This document shows positions 16,703 to 25,562 of a DNA stretch of 64,000 nucleotides, piece by piece. Origin of the DNA: Myxococcales bacterium (lineage in GTDB: Bacteria; Myxococcota_A; Bradymonadia; UBA7976; UBA1532). A program made the position numbers and the translations under genes. The notes under the pieces are model-generated. The model had not been told where the DNA came from and ran no database searches. It saw nothing but the letters and a program-made list of their open reading frames with translations. How positions within the stretch are numbered: the stretch's first letter is position 1; each line of letters begins with the position of its first letter. The stretch is taken from positions 1-64,000 of the forward strand of contig JACKDL010000023.1 of assembly GCA_020633555.1 (NCBI GenBank). The letters run 5' to 3'.

Positions 16703-17025
16703 GCGCCACCCTGGTGTTCGTGCAGGGCGAGCAGCGCTGGGAGGTGCAGGCCGCCCCTGGCGAGACCCTGCTGGAGCTGTCGCGGCGCTGCGACGCCCCC
16801 GTCCAGACCCTGTGCAACGGGGTGGGCACCTGTGTGCAGTGCAAGATCCGGGTGCCCATCGAAGACCTGCCCAAGCTGTCCAAGCCCACCGCCCTGGAGC
16901 GCGACCGGCTGGGCAACCTGTTCCACCTGACCGGCGAGCGCATGGGCTGCCAGGTCAGCGTGCTCGAGGACGTCACCGTCGAGGTGCTGGACCCCAGCCT
17001 GCCCCGCCGCCGCCGCCGCCGTTGA
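16699..17025 (+). CDS. [2Fe-2S] ferredoxin
   Basis: A 108-residue ferredoxin. The cluster ligands fit Cys39-x5-Cys45-x2-Cys48 plus Cys84 in RMGCQV, the adrenodoxin/plant-type arrangement. The domain is short and has no fused reductase, so it is a soluble electron carrier. It ends in a run of six arginines. The start overlaps the plsC stop (ATGA), so synthesis is coupled to the acyltransferase. The redox partner is not in the neighbourhood. The pairing with a lipid enzyme is unexplained; a desaturase partner elsewhere is only a guess. Confidence 0.82.
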   Translation: MSATLVFVQGEQRWEVQAAPGETLLELSRRCDAPVQTLCNGVGTCVQCKIRVPIEDLPKLSKPTALERDRLGNLFHLTGERMGCQVSVLEDVTVEVLDPSLPRRRRRR

Positions 17026-17058
17026 TCTGCCGGGCCGAAGGGGGCAAGGTGGCCCGTC

Positions 17059-18297
17059 ATGGGATCCAACTCGCCCCGGCGTGAGCCTGCGCCGCCCGAC
17101 TTCATCGAACGGGTCGACGAGGACGCGCAGAAGGTCCTGCGCCGCCTCAACCAGTTCGACTACCACGGCTTCCTCGTCGGCGGGGGGGTCCGCGACCTGC
17201 TGCTCGGCGGCACGCCCAAGGACTTCGACGTCGCCACCTCGGCCCGCCCGCAGGAGGTGCGCAAGCTGTTCCGCAACTGCCGCCTCATCGGGCGGCGCTT
17301 CCGGCTGGCGCACATCCTGTTCACCGGCGGCAAGGTCATCGAGACGGCCACCTTCCGGGCCAAGCCCGCCGAGGTGAACCGCGACGGCGCGCTCATCACC
17401 GACGACAACGAGTTCGGCACCCCCGAGAGCGACGCCCACCGGCGGGACTTCACCGTCAACGCGCTGTTCTACGACTACGCCGACGACGTGGTGCTGGACT
17501 ACGTGGGCGGCCTGGACGACCTCGAGAAGCGGCTGCTGCGCACCATCGGCGACCCCGTGGTGCGCTTCAAAGAGGATCCGGTGCGCATCCTGCGGGCGGT
17601 GAAGTTCGCCGCCCGGCTCGACTTCGACTTCGAGCCCGCCACCAAGGCGGCCATGCTCAGCGAGCGCTTCGACCTGGAGAAGGCCGCCATCCCGCGGCTG
17701 CTCGAGGAGATCTACCGGATGCTCAAGGGCGGGGCCGCGGCCCAGTCCTTCAAGCTGCTGGACGAGCTGGCCCTGATGGAGCTGCTGATCCCCGAGGTCA
17801 GCGCCTTCCTGGGGCGGCCGGCCGACGATCCCTGGCACCCGCTCATCCCCATCCTGCAGGCGCTGGACGCGGCCATCCTGGCCGGCGAGGACATCTGCAA
17901 CGGGGTCATGCTGGCCACCTTCTTCTGGCCCCTGTACCAGGCCGCGCTGGCCAGTCTGCCCAGCAAGCCCACGGTGCGGGAGCTGCGGCCCGTGGCCGAG
18001 GCCATCGTGGGGCCCATGGCGGTGCGGCTGAAGATGCCCAAGCGCGACGTGGCCATCCTGCTGGCCGTGCTCGAGGGGCAGCTTCGCTTCGAGCACGCCC
18101 GCCGCCGGCGCGCCACCCGGGCGGCCTTCGGGCGGCACCCCAACTTCGGGCCCACCTGGCGCTTCTACCAGCTCCGGGCCGCGGCCGAGGGCGAGCCCGA
18201 GGAGCGCATCGCCGAGTGGGCCGAGCTGGCCGAGGAGTTCCCGCAGGGGGGCGACGACGACCGCCGCCGCCCCCGGCGGCGGCGCCGCGAGCGCTGA
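17059..18297 (+). CDS. pcnB: Poly(A) polymerase / CCA-adding-type nucleotidyltransferase
   Basis: The 412-residue enzyme adds nucleotides to RNA 3' ends. The nucleotidyltransferase core has GGGVRDLLLG at 41-50 and the metal-binding KDFDVA with Asp55 and Asp57. RRDFTVNALFYD and DPVRILRAVKFAARL follow, as in class II nucleotidyltransferases. The length, the PcnB-like RFKEDPVRILRA region and the Arg-rich tail favour poly(A) polymerase I over CCA transferase, but the two are hard to separate by eye. It lies 33 bases after the ferredoxin gene and may be in the same transcript. Confidence 0.85.
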   Translation: MGSNSPRREPAPPDFIERVDEDAQKVLRRLNQFDYHGFLVGGGVRDLLLGGTPKDFDVATSARPQEVRKLFRNCRLIGRRFRLAHILFTGGKVIETATFRAKPAEVNRDGALITDDNEFGTPESDAHRRDFTVNALFYDYADDVVLDYVGGLDDLEKRLLRTIGDPVVRFKEDPVRILRAVKFAARLDFDFEPATKAAMLSERFDLEKAAIPRLLEEIYRMLKGGAAAQSFKLLDELALMELLIPEVSAFLGRPADDPWHPLIPILQALDAAILAGEDICNGVMLATFFWPLYQAALASLPSKPTVRELRPVAEAIVGPMAVRLKMPKRDVAILLAVLEGQLRFEHARRRRATRAAFGRHPNFGPTWRFYQLRAAAEGEPEERIAEWAELAEEFPQGGDDDRRRPRRRRRER

Positions 18298-18316
18298 GCG
18301 CCCGCAGCCCACGCCC

Positions 18317-19204
18317 TCAGTCTTCCCCGTCCGCTCCCCCGTCCACCGCCCCGCTGGCGCCCTGCGTCGCCCGCCAGGCCACCAGCGCCCGGCTCAGCGC
18401 CCCAAGCTGCTCCAGCGACAGCGCCTCGCCCCGCACCGTCTCGGGGATGTCCGCCGCCGCCAGCACCGCTGCGGGATCGGCGCACACCGGCTTCAGGGCC
18501 TTGCGGGCCATCTTCCGGCGCTGGGCGAACAGGGCCCGCACCACGTGCCGGAAGGCGCGCGGATCGCCCACATCCACCGCCGGCTCATCGCGTCGCTCCA
18601 GCACGAGCACCGCCGACTCCACCTTGGGCGCCGGGTGGAAGGCCGTGCGGGGCACGCCGAAGGCCAGCGTGGCGTGGGTGGCCAACGCCACCCGGGCCGA
18701 CAGCGCGCTGCACTCGCGGGTGCCGGGGGCGGCGGCCGCGCGCTCCGCGAACTCGGTCTGCAGCAGGAAGCACGCCCGCCGCCAGGTGCCGGGCGGGGCA
18801 TCCAGCAGGCCCATCAGGATGTCGGTGGACAGGTGGTAGGGCAGGTTGCCGTAGATGACGAGCGGCTGCCCGGCGGCGGCGGCCTCGGCGGCCCAGTCCA
18901 CGTGGCGCACGTCGCCCTCGCGGATCTCCACCTCGTCGGCGAAGGCGGTCTCCACGCGGGCCACGGGCACCAGCTCGCGGTCGTACTCCAGGGCGATGAC
19001 CTTCTTGGCCCGGCCCGCCAGGGCCCGGGTCAGGGTGGCCACCCCGGCGCCGATCTCGAAGATGACGTCATCGGGCCCGGCGCCCCCCACCGCGGCGATG
19101 CGCGGGGGAACGGTGGGGTCGATCAGGAAGTTCTGGCCGAAGTGCTTCTTGGTCCACAGGCCATGGGCCTCGAGGACCTTTCGGGGGTCGTGTGCGGCGA
19201 TCAT
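18317..19204 (-). CDS. rsmA: 16S rRNA dimethyladenosine transferase RsmA/KsgA
   Basis: RsmA dimethylates two adjacent adenosines in the 3' hairpin of 16S rRNA during small-subunit assembly. The 295-residue protein starts with KKHFGQNFLID (FGQNFL at 22-27). It has the SAM-binding IFEIGAGVATLT and the catalytic NLPYHLS at 120-126, and it contains FHPAPKVESAV and the RALFAQRRKMARKAL region of the C-terminal domain. Length and motifs are fully typical. It converges with pcnB. The roadblock-like gene ends 10 bases upstream of its start codon and may share its transcript. Confidence 0.95.
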   Translation of the reverse strand: MIAAHDPRKVLEAHGLWTKKHFGQNFLIDPTVPPRIAAVGGAGPDDVIFEIGAGVATLTRALAGRAKKVIALEYDRELVPVARVETAFADEVEIREGDVRHVDWAAEAAAAGQPLVIYGNLPYHLSTDILMGLLDAPPGTWRRACFLLQTEFAERAAAAPGTRECSALSARVALATHATLAFGVPRTAFHPAPKVESAVLVLERRDEPAVDVGDPRAFRHVVRALFAQRRKMARKALKPVCADPAAVLAAADIPETVRGEALSLEQLGALSRALVAWRATQGASGAVDGGADGED

Positions 19205-19214
19205 GCCGCGGAGG

Positions 19215-19565
19215 CTACCCGAAGATGCGGTTGAGCGCCGCCTCGGCGTCAGCGGGGGGGCGACCGCCCACGGCGGCCAGGTAGCAGCCGCTGCCCTGCA
19301 GGGCCACCGGGGTCACCTGCACGGGACGCCCCCGGGTCACCAGGCTCAGCAGGCCGTCCACGTCGGCCGCGCCGCCCCCCTGGGCCAGCAGCGGCGCCAC
19401 GGCGGCCACGGCGTCGCCGTCCAGGGCGCCCGCCGAGGTGGCCAGCAGGAGGCCATCGGGATCGGCCAGGGTGAGCAGCTCGGCGCCCTCGCGGCGCGCC
19501 GCGGCGTCCAGGTAGTAGCTGGCGGCCTGCCCGGGCTTGTCGCTGCGGCGCTGTCGGCGCTCCAT
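19215..19565 (-). CDS. Roadblock/LC7-like small protein, paralogue A
   Basis: A 116-residue soluble protein without signal peptide. A basic N-terminal stretch ERRQRRSDKPG precedes a hydrophobic strand LLTLADPDGLLLA, the pattern of roadblock/LC7 (dynein light chain-like) domains, then alpha/beta elements ending ADAEAALNRIFG. It is clearly homologous to the protein at 51348: the RRxRRSDxP start, the LAD-x-x-G-x-L strand and the A-x-x-A-L-x-RIF end line up. Both genes share an exact 15-base upstream motif. The RBS GGAGGTG precedes the ATG at 19565. The function is unknown; roadblock proteins often act with small GTPases such as MglA, a link that is only inferred. Confidence 0.6.
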   Translation of the reverse strand: MERRQRRSDKPGQAASYYLDAAARREGAELLTLADPDGLLLATSAGALDGDAVAAVAPLLAQGGGAADVDGLLSLVTRGRPVQVTPVALQGSGCYLAAVGGRPPADAEAALNRIFG

Positions 19566-19593
19566 GACCCACCTCCGTGCGGAATGTGTTCGA

Positions 19594-19608
19594 ATGTAGG
19601 ACAAGGTG
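19594..19608 (-). promoter_or_regulatory. Shared motif A upstream of roadblock-like paralogue A
   Basis: CACCTTGTCCTACAT on the minus strand, 28 bases ahead of the start at 19565. The identical 15-mer occurs at 51294-51308 upstream of paralogue B, and its core TTGTCCTACA occurs at 36423-36432. It may be a -10 region (CCTACA) or an operator. Confidence 0.5.
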
Positions 19609-19644
19609 CGCGAGCGAGCAAAGAAAACCTGCCGCCGCCAGCGT

Positions 19645-19674
19645 TGACCCGCCTTCCGCCCGTCCACCATGCTG
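19645..19674 (+). promoter_or_regulatory. Candidate promoter of the secreted protein gene at 19704
   Basis: TTGACC (19645-19650) and CATGCT (19669-19674) are 18 bases apart, ending 29 bases before the start. The -10 is poor, so confidence is modest. Confidence 0.35.
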
Positions 19675-19703
19675 CCCGCGGGTCCGGGGAGGAGGTCGCT
19701 GCC

Positions 19704-20675
19704 GTGCGCACCGTGTGGATGTTCCTGATCTTGTGCTGGTCGAGCCTGGCGCTGGCCGCCGACGCGTGGACCGTGCTGCCCCCCGTCGCCCGGGGCGTGG
19801 ACGCCGACGTGGCGGCCAGCTTCCGCGACCTGCTCGAGGGCGAGCTGGCCACCCGCTCGGGCGCCCGGTTCGTGGCGGGCGAGGCCTGCCGCGATCTGAG
19901 CTGCGCCCGCCAGACCGGCCAGCGGGTCGGGGCCGCCGTGGCGGTGTTGCCGCGCTTGTCGGTGCTGGGCCAGAAGACCGTGGTGGTGGTCACCGTGGTG
20001 GACTCGGCCAGCGGCGCCACCCTGTCGAACCAGCGCATGAGCGTGGATCGGGTCGAGGATCTGGAGGCGGTGGCCCAGCGCATGGCCGAGGCCATCACCA
20101 CCGGGCAGAGCACCGACGAGACCGCCGAGCTGGGGCAGATCACGGAGCAGGAGCGCACCCCGGCCAAGCGCCGCAAGGGCCTGAGCGGCCTGTCCCTGCG
20201 GCTGGGCGGCGCCTCGCCCTTCGGCGACAGCCAGGCGGCGGGCTTCGGCATCCTGGTGGACGGCGGCTTCTGGTACGAGGCCAACGACTTCGCCATCGAG
20301 CCCCGGGTGGGCTACCGCTTCAGCGCCGACGGCGAGGAGGAGTCCTGGGGCATGTTCGCCGGCGACTTCGGCGCCTTCTGGATCCTCACCCGCAACGACT
20401 TCGCGCCCTTCCTGGGCGGCGGCGCCGGCATCCGCCATGTGCGCGAGGATCGGCTGAACCCCATCTCCACCGGCACGGTGGTGCGGGCCAGCAGCAACGA
20501 TCTCGAGGAGGACTCGGGCTGGGGCCCGGGCGTCTTCACCCGGGTGGGCATCATGTTCTTCCGCACCTACGCCGTGCGCATGGCCGTAGACCTGGAGTAC
20601 GACGTGACCTTCGTAGACCTGCACGACAACGGCCCCCCGCAGAGCTTCAACTTCGGCGTGCGCCTCATCTTCTGA
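19704..20675 (+). CDS. Exported protein, probable outer-membrane beta-barrel
   Basis: A 323-residue protein with signal peptide VRTVWMFLILCWSSLALA. Residues 25-140 look like a periplasmic domain of the type that senses or counts states (LLEGELATRSGARFVAG, VVVVTVVDSASGATLSNQRM). From about residue 160 alternating amphipathic strands (LSLRLGGASPFGD, IEPRVGYRFSADG, PFLGGGAGIRHV, FNFGVRLIF) end in a C-terminal Phe, as in outer-membrane barrels. The GTG start follows GGGGAGGAGG (19686-19695). The same two-part plan is common in Myxococcota. Family not named; function unknown. Confidence 0.65.
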   Translation: MRTVWMFLILCWSSLALAADAWTVLPPVARGVDADVAASFRDLLEGELATRSGARFVAGEACRDLSCARQTGQRVGAAVAVLPRLSVLGQKTVVVVTVVDSASGATLSNQRMSVDRVEDLEAVAQRMAEAITTGQSTDETAELGQITEQERTPAKRRKGLSGLSLRLGGASPFGDSQAAGFGILVDGGFWYEANDFAIEPRVGYRFSADGEEESWGMFAGDFGAFWILTRNDFAPFLGGGAGIRHVREDRLNPISTGTVVRASSNDLEEDSGWGPGVFTRVGIMFFRTYAVRMAVDLEYDVTFVDLHDNGPPQSFNFGVRLIF

Positions 20676-20710
20676 GCCCCCGGGCCATCGCCCCGCCCGC
20701 CCCCGCGGGC

Positions 20711-20748
20711 ACTGCACGGTTGTGCAGTCGCCTACACTGTGCTACGGC
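20711..20748 (+). promoter_or_regulatory. parC promoter with an overlapping palindromic operator-like site
   Basis: TTGTGC (20720-20725) and TACGGC (20743-20748) are 17 bases apart, with TGC giving an extended -10. The perfect palindrome ACTGCAC-ggtt-GTGCAGT (20711-20728) covers the -35 box, where a repressor would block polymerase. Its core TGCAC-N4-GTGCA equals the LexA-box form described for Fibrobacter (TGCNC-N4-GTGCA), but the cognate regulator here is unknown. Confidence 0.5.
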
Positions 20749-20802
20749 TGCCTACCTTGGCGAGGTGCGCCCGGCGACCGGGCGATCGCGAGGTTTCAGG
20801 CG

Positions 20803-23255
<2,453 letters not shown>

Positions 23256-23259
<4 letters not shown>

Positions 23260-25193
23260 GCGATTACGGCGCGTCTCAGATCACGATCCTCGAGGGCCTG
23301 GAGCCCGTCCGCAAGCGCCCGGGCATGTACATCGGGGGCGTGGGCAAGGAGGGCCTGCACCACCTGATCTGGGAGGTGCTGGACAACGCGGTGGACGAGG
23401 CCATCAACGGCTTCGCGAGCACCATCCAGGTGACCCTGGCCAAGGACGGCGAGACGGTCACCGTCGAGGACAACGGCCGCGGCATCCCCGTGGAGCGCCA
23501 CCCCAAGGACGCCGCGGGGCGCAGCACCCTCGAGGTCATCTACACGGTGCTCCACGCGGGCGGGAAGTTCGAGCAGGGGGCGTACCGCACCGCCGGCGGC
23601 CTGCACGGCGTGGGCGCCAGCGTGGTCAACGCCCTGTCCAGCAAGCTGGTGGTGCAGGTGCGCCGGGGCGGGCACCTGTACGAGCAGACCTTCCGCCGCG
23701 GTGTGCCCCAGGGCGACGTGGCGGTGGTGGGCGAGGCCCGCGGCACGGGCACGAAGGTCACCTTCAAGCCCGACAGCCGCATCTTCCCCAACACGGACTT
23801 CGACCCGCAGCTCATCGCCCGCCGGCTCGAGGTGAAGACCTACCTGCACGGCGGCCTGCGCATCGTCTGGCGGGACGAGACCGCCAAGGACAAGGACCAG
23901 CGGGTCACCGAGTTCAAGCACGACGGCGGCATCGTCGAGTACCTGGACGACCTGATCCAGGCCCGCGACCGGCGGGCGATCCTCGAGGAGCCCTTCACCG
24001 TCGAGCGCGACGACGACGAGGGGCGCATCCACATCGCCCTGAGCTGGACCGAGAGCACCGACGTGGTGCTCCACAGCTTCGTGAACGGCATCCCCACCCA
24101 GGACGGCGGCACCCACGAGAGCGGGCTGCGCGACGCCATCAACCGCGCCGTGCGCGCCTACCTGGACGCCCACGACGTGGTGCCCCGCGGGGTGACCATC
24201 AACCCCGACGACATCCGCGAGGGGCTGACGGGGGCTTTGAACCTGTTCATCGCCGAGCCCCAGTTCCAGGGGCAGACGAAGGACAAGCTGAACAACCCCG
24301 AGGTGCGCGCCTACGTGGCCGGCGTGGCGCGGCCGGCGCTGGAGCAGTGGCTCAACGCCCACCAGACCCAGGCCCACGGCATCGTCACCCGCATCATCCA
24401 GGCGGCCAAGGCGCGGCAGGCCAGCCGCAGCGCGGCCCAGGCCGTGCGGCGCAAGACCCCCGTGGGCAGCCGGCGGCTGAACCTGCCCGGCAAGCTGGCG
24501 GACTGCACCAGCACCGATCCGGCCGAGTGCGAGCTGTTCCTGGTGGAGGGCGACAGCGCCGGCGGCTCGGCCAAGCAGGGGCGCGACCGGCAGAACCAGG
24601 CGATCCTGCCCCTGCGGGGCAAGGTGCTCAACGCCGAGCAGGCCACCGATCGCAAGGTGCTGGCCAACCAGGAGCTCAGCGACATCGTGAAGGCCCTGGG
24701 CTGCGGCATGGGCAGGCACATCGACCTGGACGCGCTGCGCTACCACCGCATCATCCTGCTGATGGACGCCGACAGCGACGGACACCACATCTCGACGCTG
24801 CTGCTGACCTTCTTCTACCGCTACATGAAGCCGCTCATCGACGAGGGGCACGTCTTCATCGCGCAGCCGCCGCTGTACAAGGTGGTGATCGGCCAGGAGA
24901 CGTACTGGGCGGCCGACGACCGGCAGAAAGATGAGCTGATCGCCAACAAGGCGGGGCGCTCGAAGGTCGAGATCAGCCGGTTCAAGGGTCTGGGTGAGAT
25001 GAACCCGTCGACCCTGTACAAGACGACGCTGGATCCGCTGCGGCGGCACCTGCTGTGTGTGCGCATCGCCGACGACGACAAGCTGGCGACCGAGACGACC
25101 ATCACGGAGCTGATGGGGCGGGACGCTGCCGCTCGGTATCATTTTGTGATGGAGCGGGCGGATGAGGCGGATGCGGAGGCGCTCGATATCTAG
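23256..25193 (+). CDS. parE: DNA topoisomerase IV subunit B (ParE)
   Basis: The ATPase subunit of the type IIA topoisomerase, 645 residues, the short ParE/GyrB form without the gyrase insert. The GHKL ATP site is visible in EVLDNAVDEA, DNGRGIPV and GGLHGVGASVVNALS. The toprim metal-binding region is in FLVEGDSAGGSAKQGRDR and LMDADSDGHH, and SRFKGLGEMNP lies near the C-terminus. It starts inside the parC stop region (GTGAG, 4-base overlap) and is followed by a strong hairpin terminator. The A-subunit partner directly upstream makes topoisomerase IV more likely than gyrase. Confidence 0.88.
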
Positions 25194-25214
25194 TCGGCGC
25201 TGGCTTTAGGAAAA

Positions 25215-25273
25215 CCCCCAGCAAACTCAACCGCTTGCCAATCGAGGCGTTGTCGCCCGGCTGACCGCTGGGG
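25215..25273. repeat. Inverted repeat flanking a 44-base loop, first of three stem-loops after parE
   Basis: CCCCAGC (25216-25222) pairs with GCTGGGG (25267-25273). The interior holds CCGCTTGCCAATCGAGGCG. A related string CGCTTGCCAAGCCAGG recurs at about 25527. Confidence 0.4.
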
Positions 25274-25283
25274 TGGATTTGTC

Positions 25284-25316
25284 GGGTTGGACCGGCTGGC
25301 GCCGGTCCAACCCTTT
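25284..25316 (+). terminator. Strong rho-independent-type terminator of parC-parE
   Basis: GGGTTGGACCGG (25284-25295) pairs perfectly with CCGGTCCAACCC (25302-25313); the stem extends by one more C-G pair around a TGGC loop and is followed by TTT. It is the strongest hairpin in the window and sits 90 bases past the parE stop. Confidence 0.75.
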
Positions 25317-25338
25317 GCGGGGCGGCCGACGACTCGAC

Positions 25339-25444
25339 GCGGGCACAGGGGGTGGCGCCGCAGTCGCTGTCCTCGGGGCGGTGCCCGGCTGCGCCGTGCC
25401 CCTGCCCCTGCGGGCGCTCCCGCGCCGCCACCCCCTGCGCCCGC
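25339..25444. ncRNA. Highly structured gene-free element (candidate small RNA or inverted-repeat element)
   Basis: The arms GCGGGCACAGGGGGTGGCG (25339-25357) and CGCCACCCCCTGCGCCCGC (25426-25444) pair over 19 bp with one mismatch and enclose 68 bases that contain a further GGGGC/GCCCC pairing. It is part of the 369-bp gap 25194-25562, the only gap above 300 bp, which holds no convincing protein gene. Whether it is transcribed is unknown; it could equally be a mobile-element remnant. Confidence 0.4.
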
Positions 25445-25562
25445 TCGCGGGTCGGCTCATGAGGGTTGGGGAGAGGAAGTGGATCGGGGCGTTGTTGGCC
25501 AGGTGCCTCGGAGCGTGTCGCGCCCGCTTGCCAAGCCAGGGACACTTGATCGCCAGCTACAG

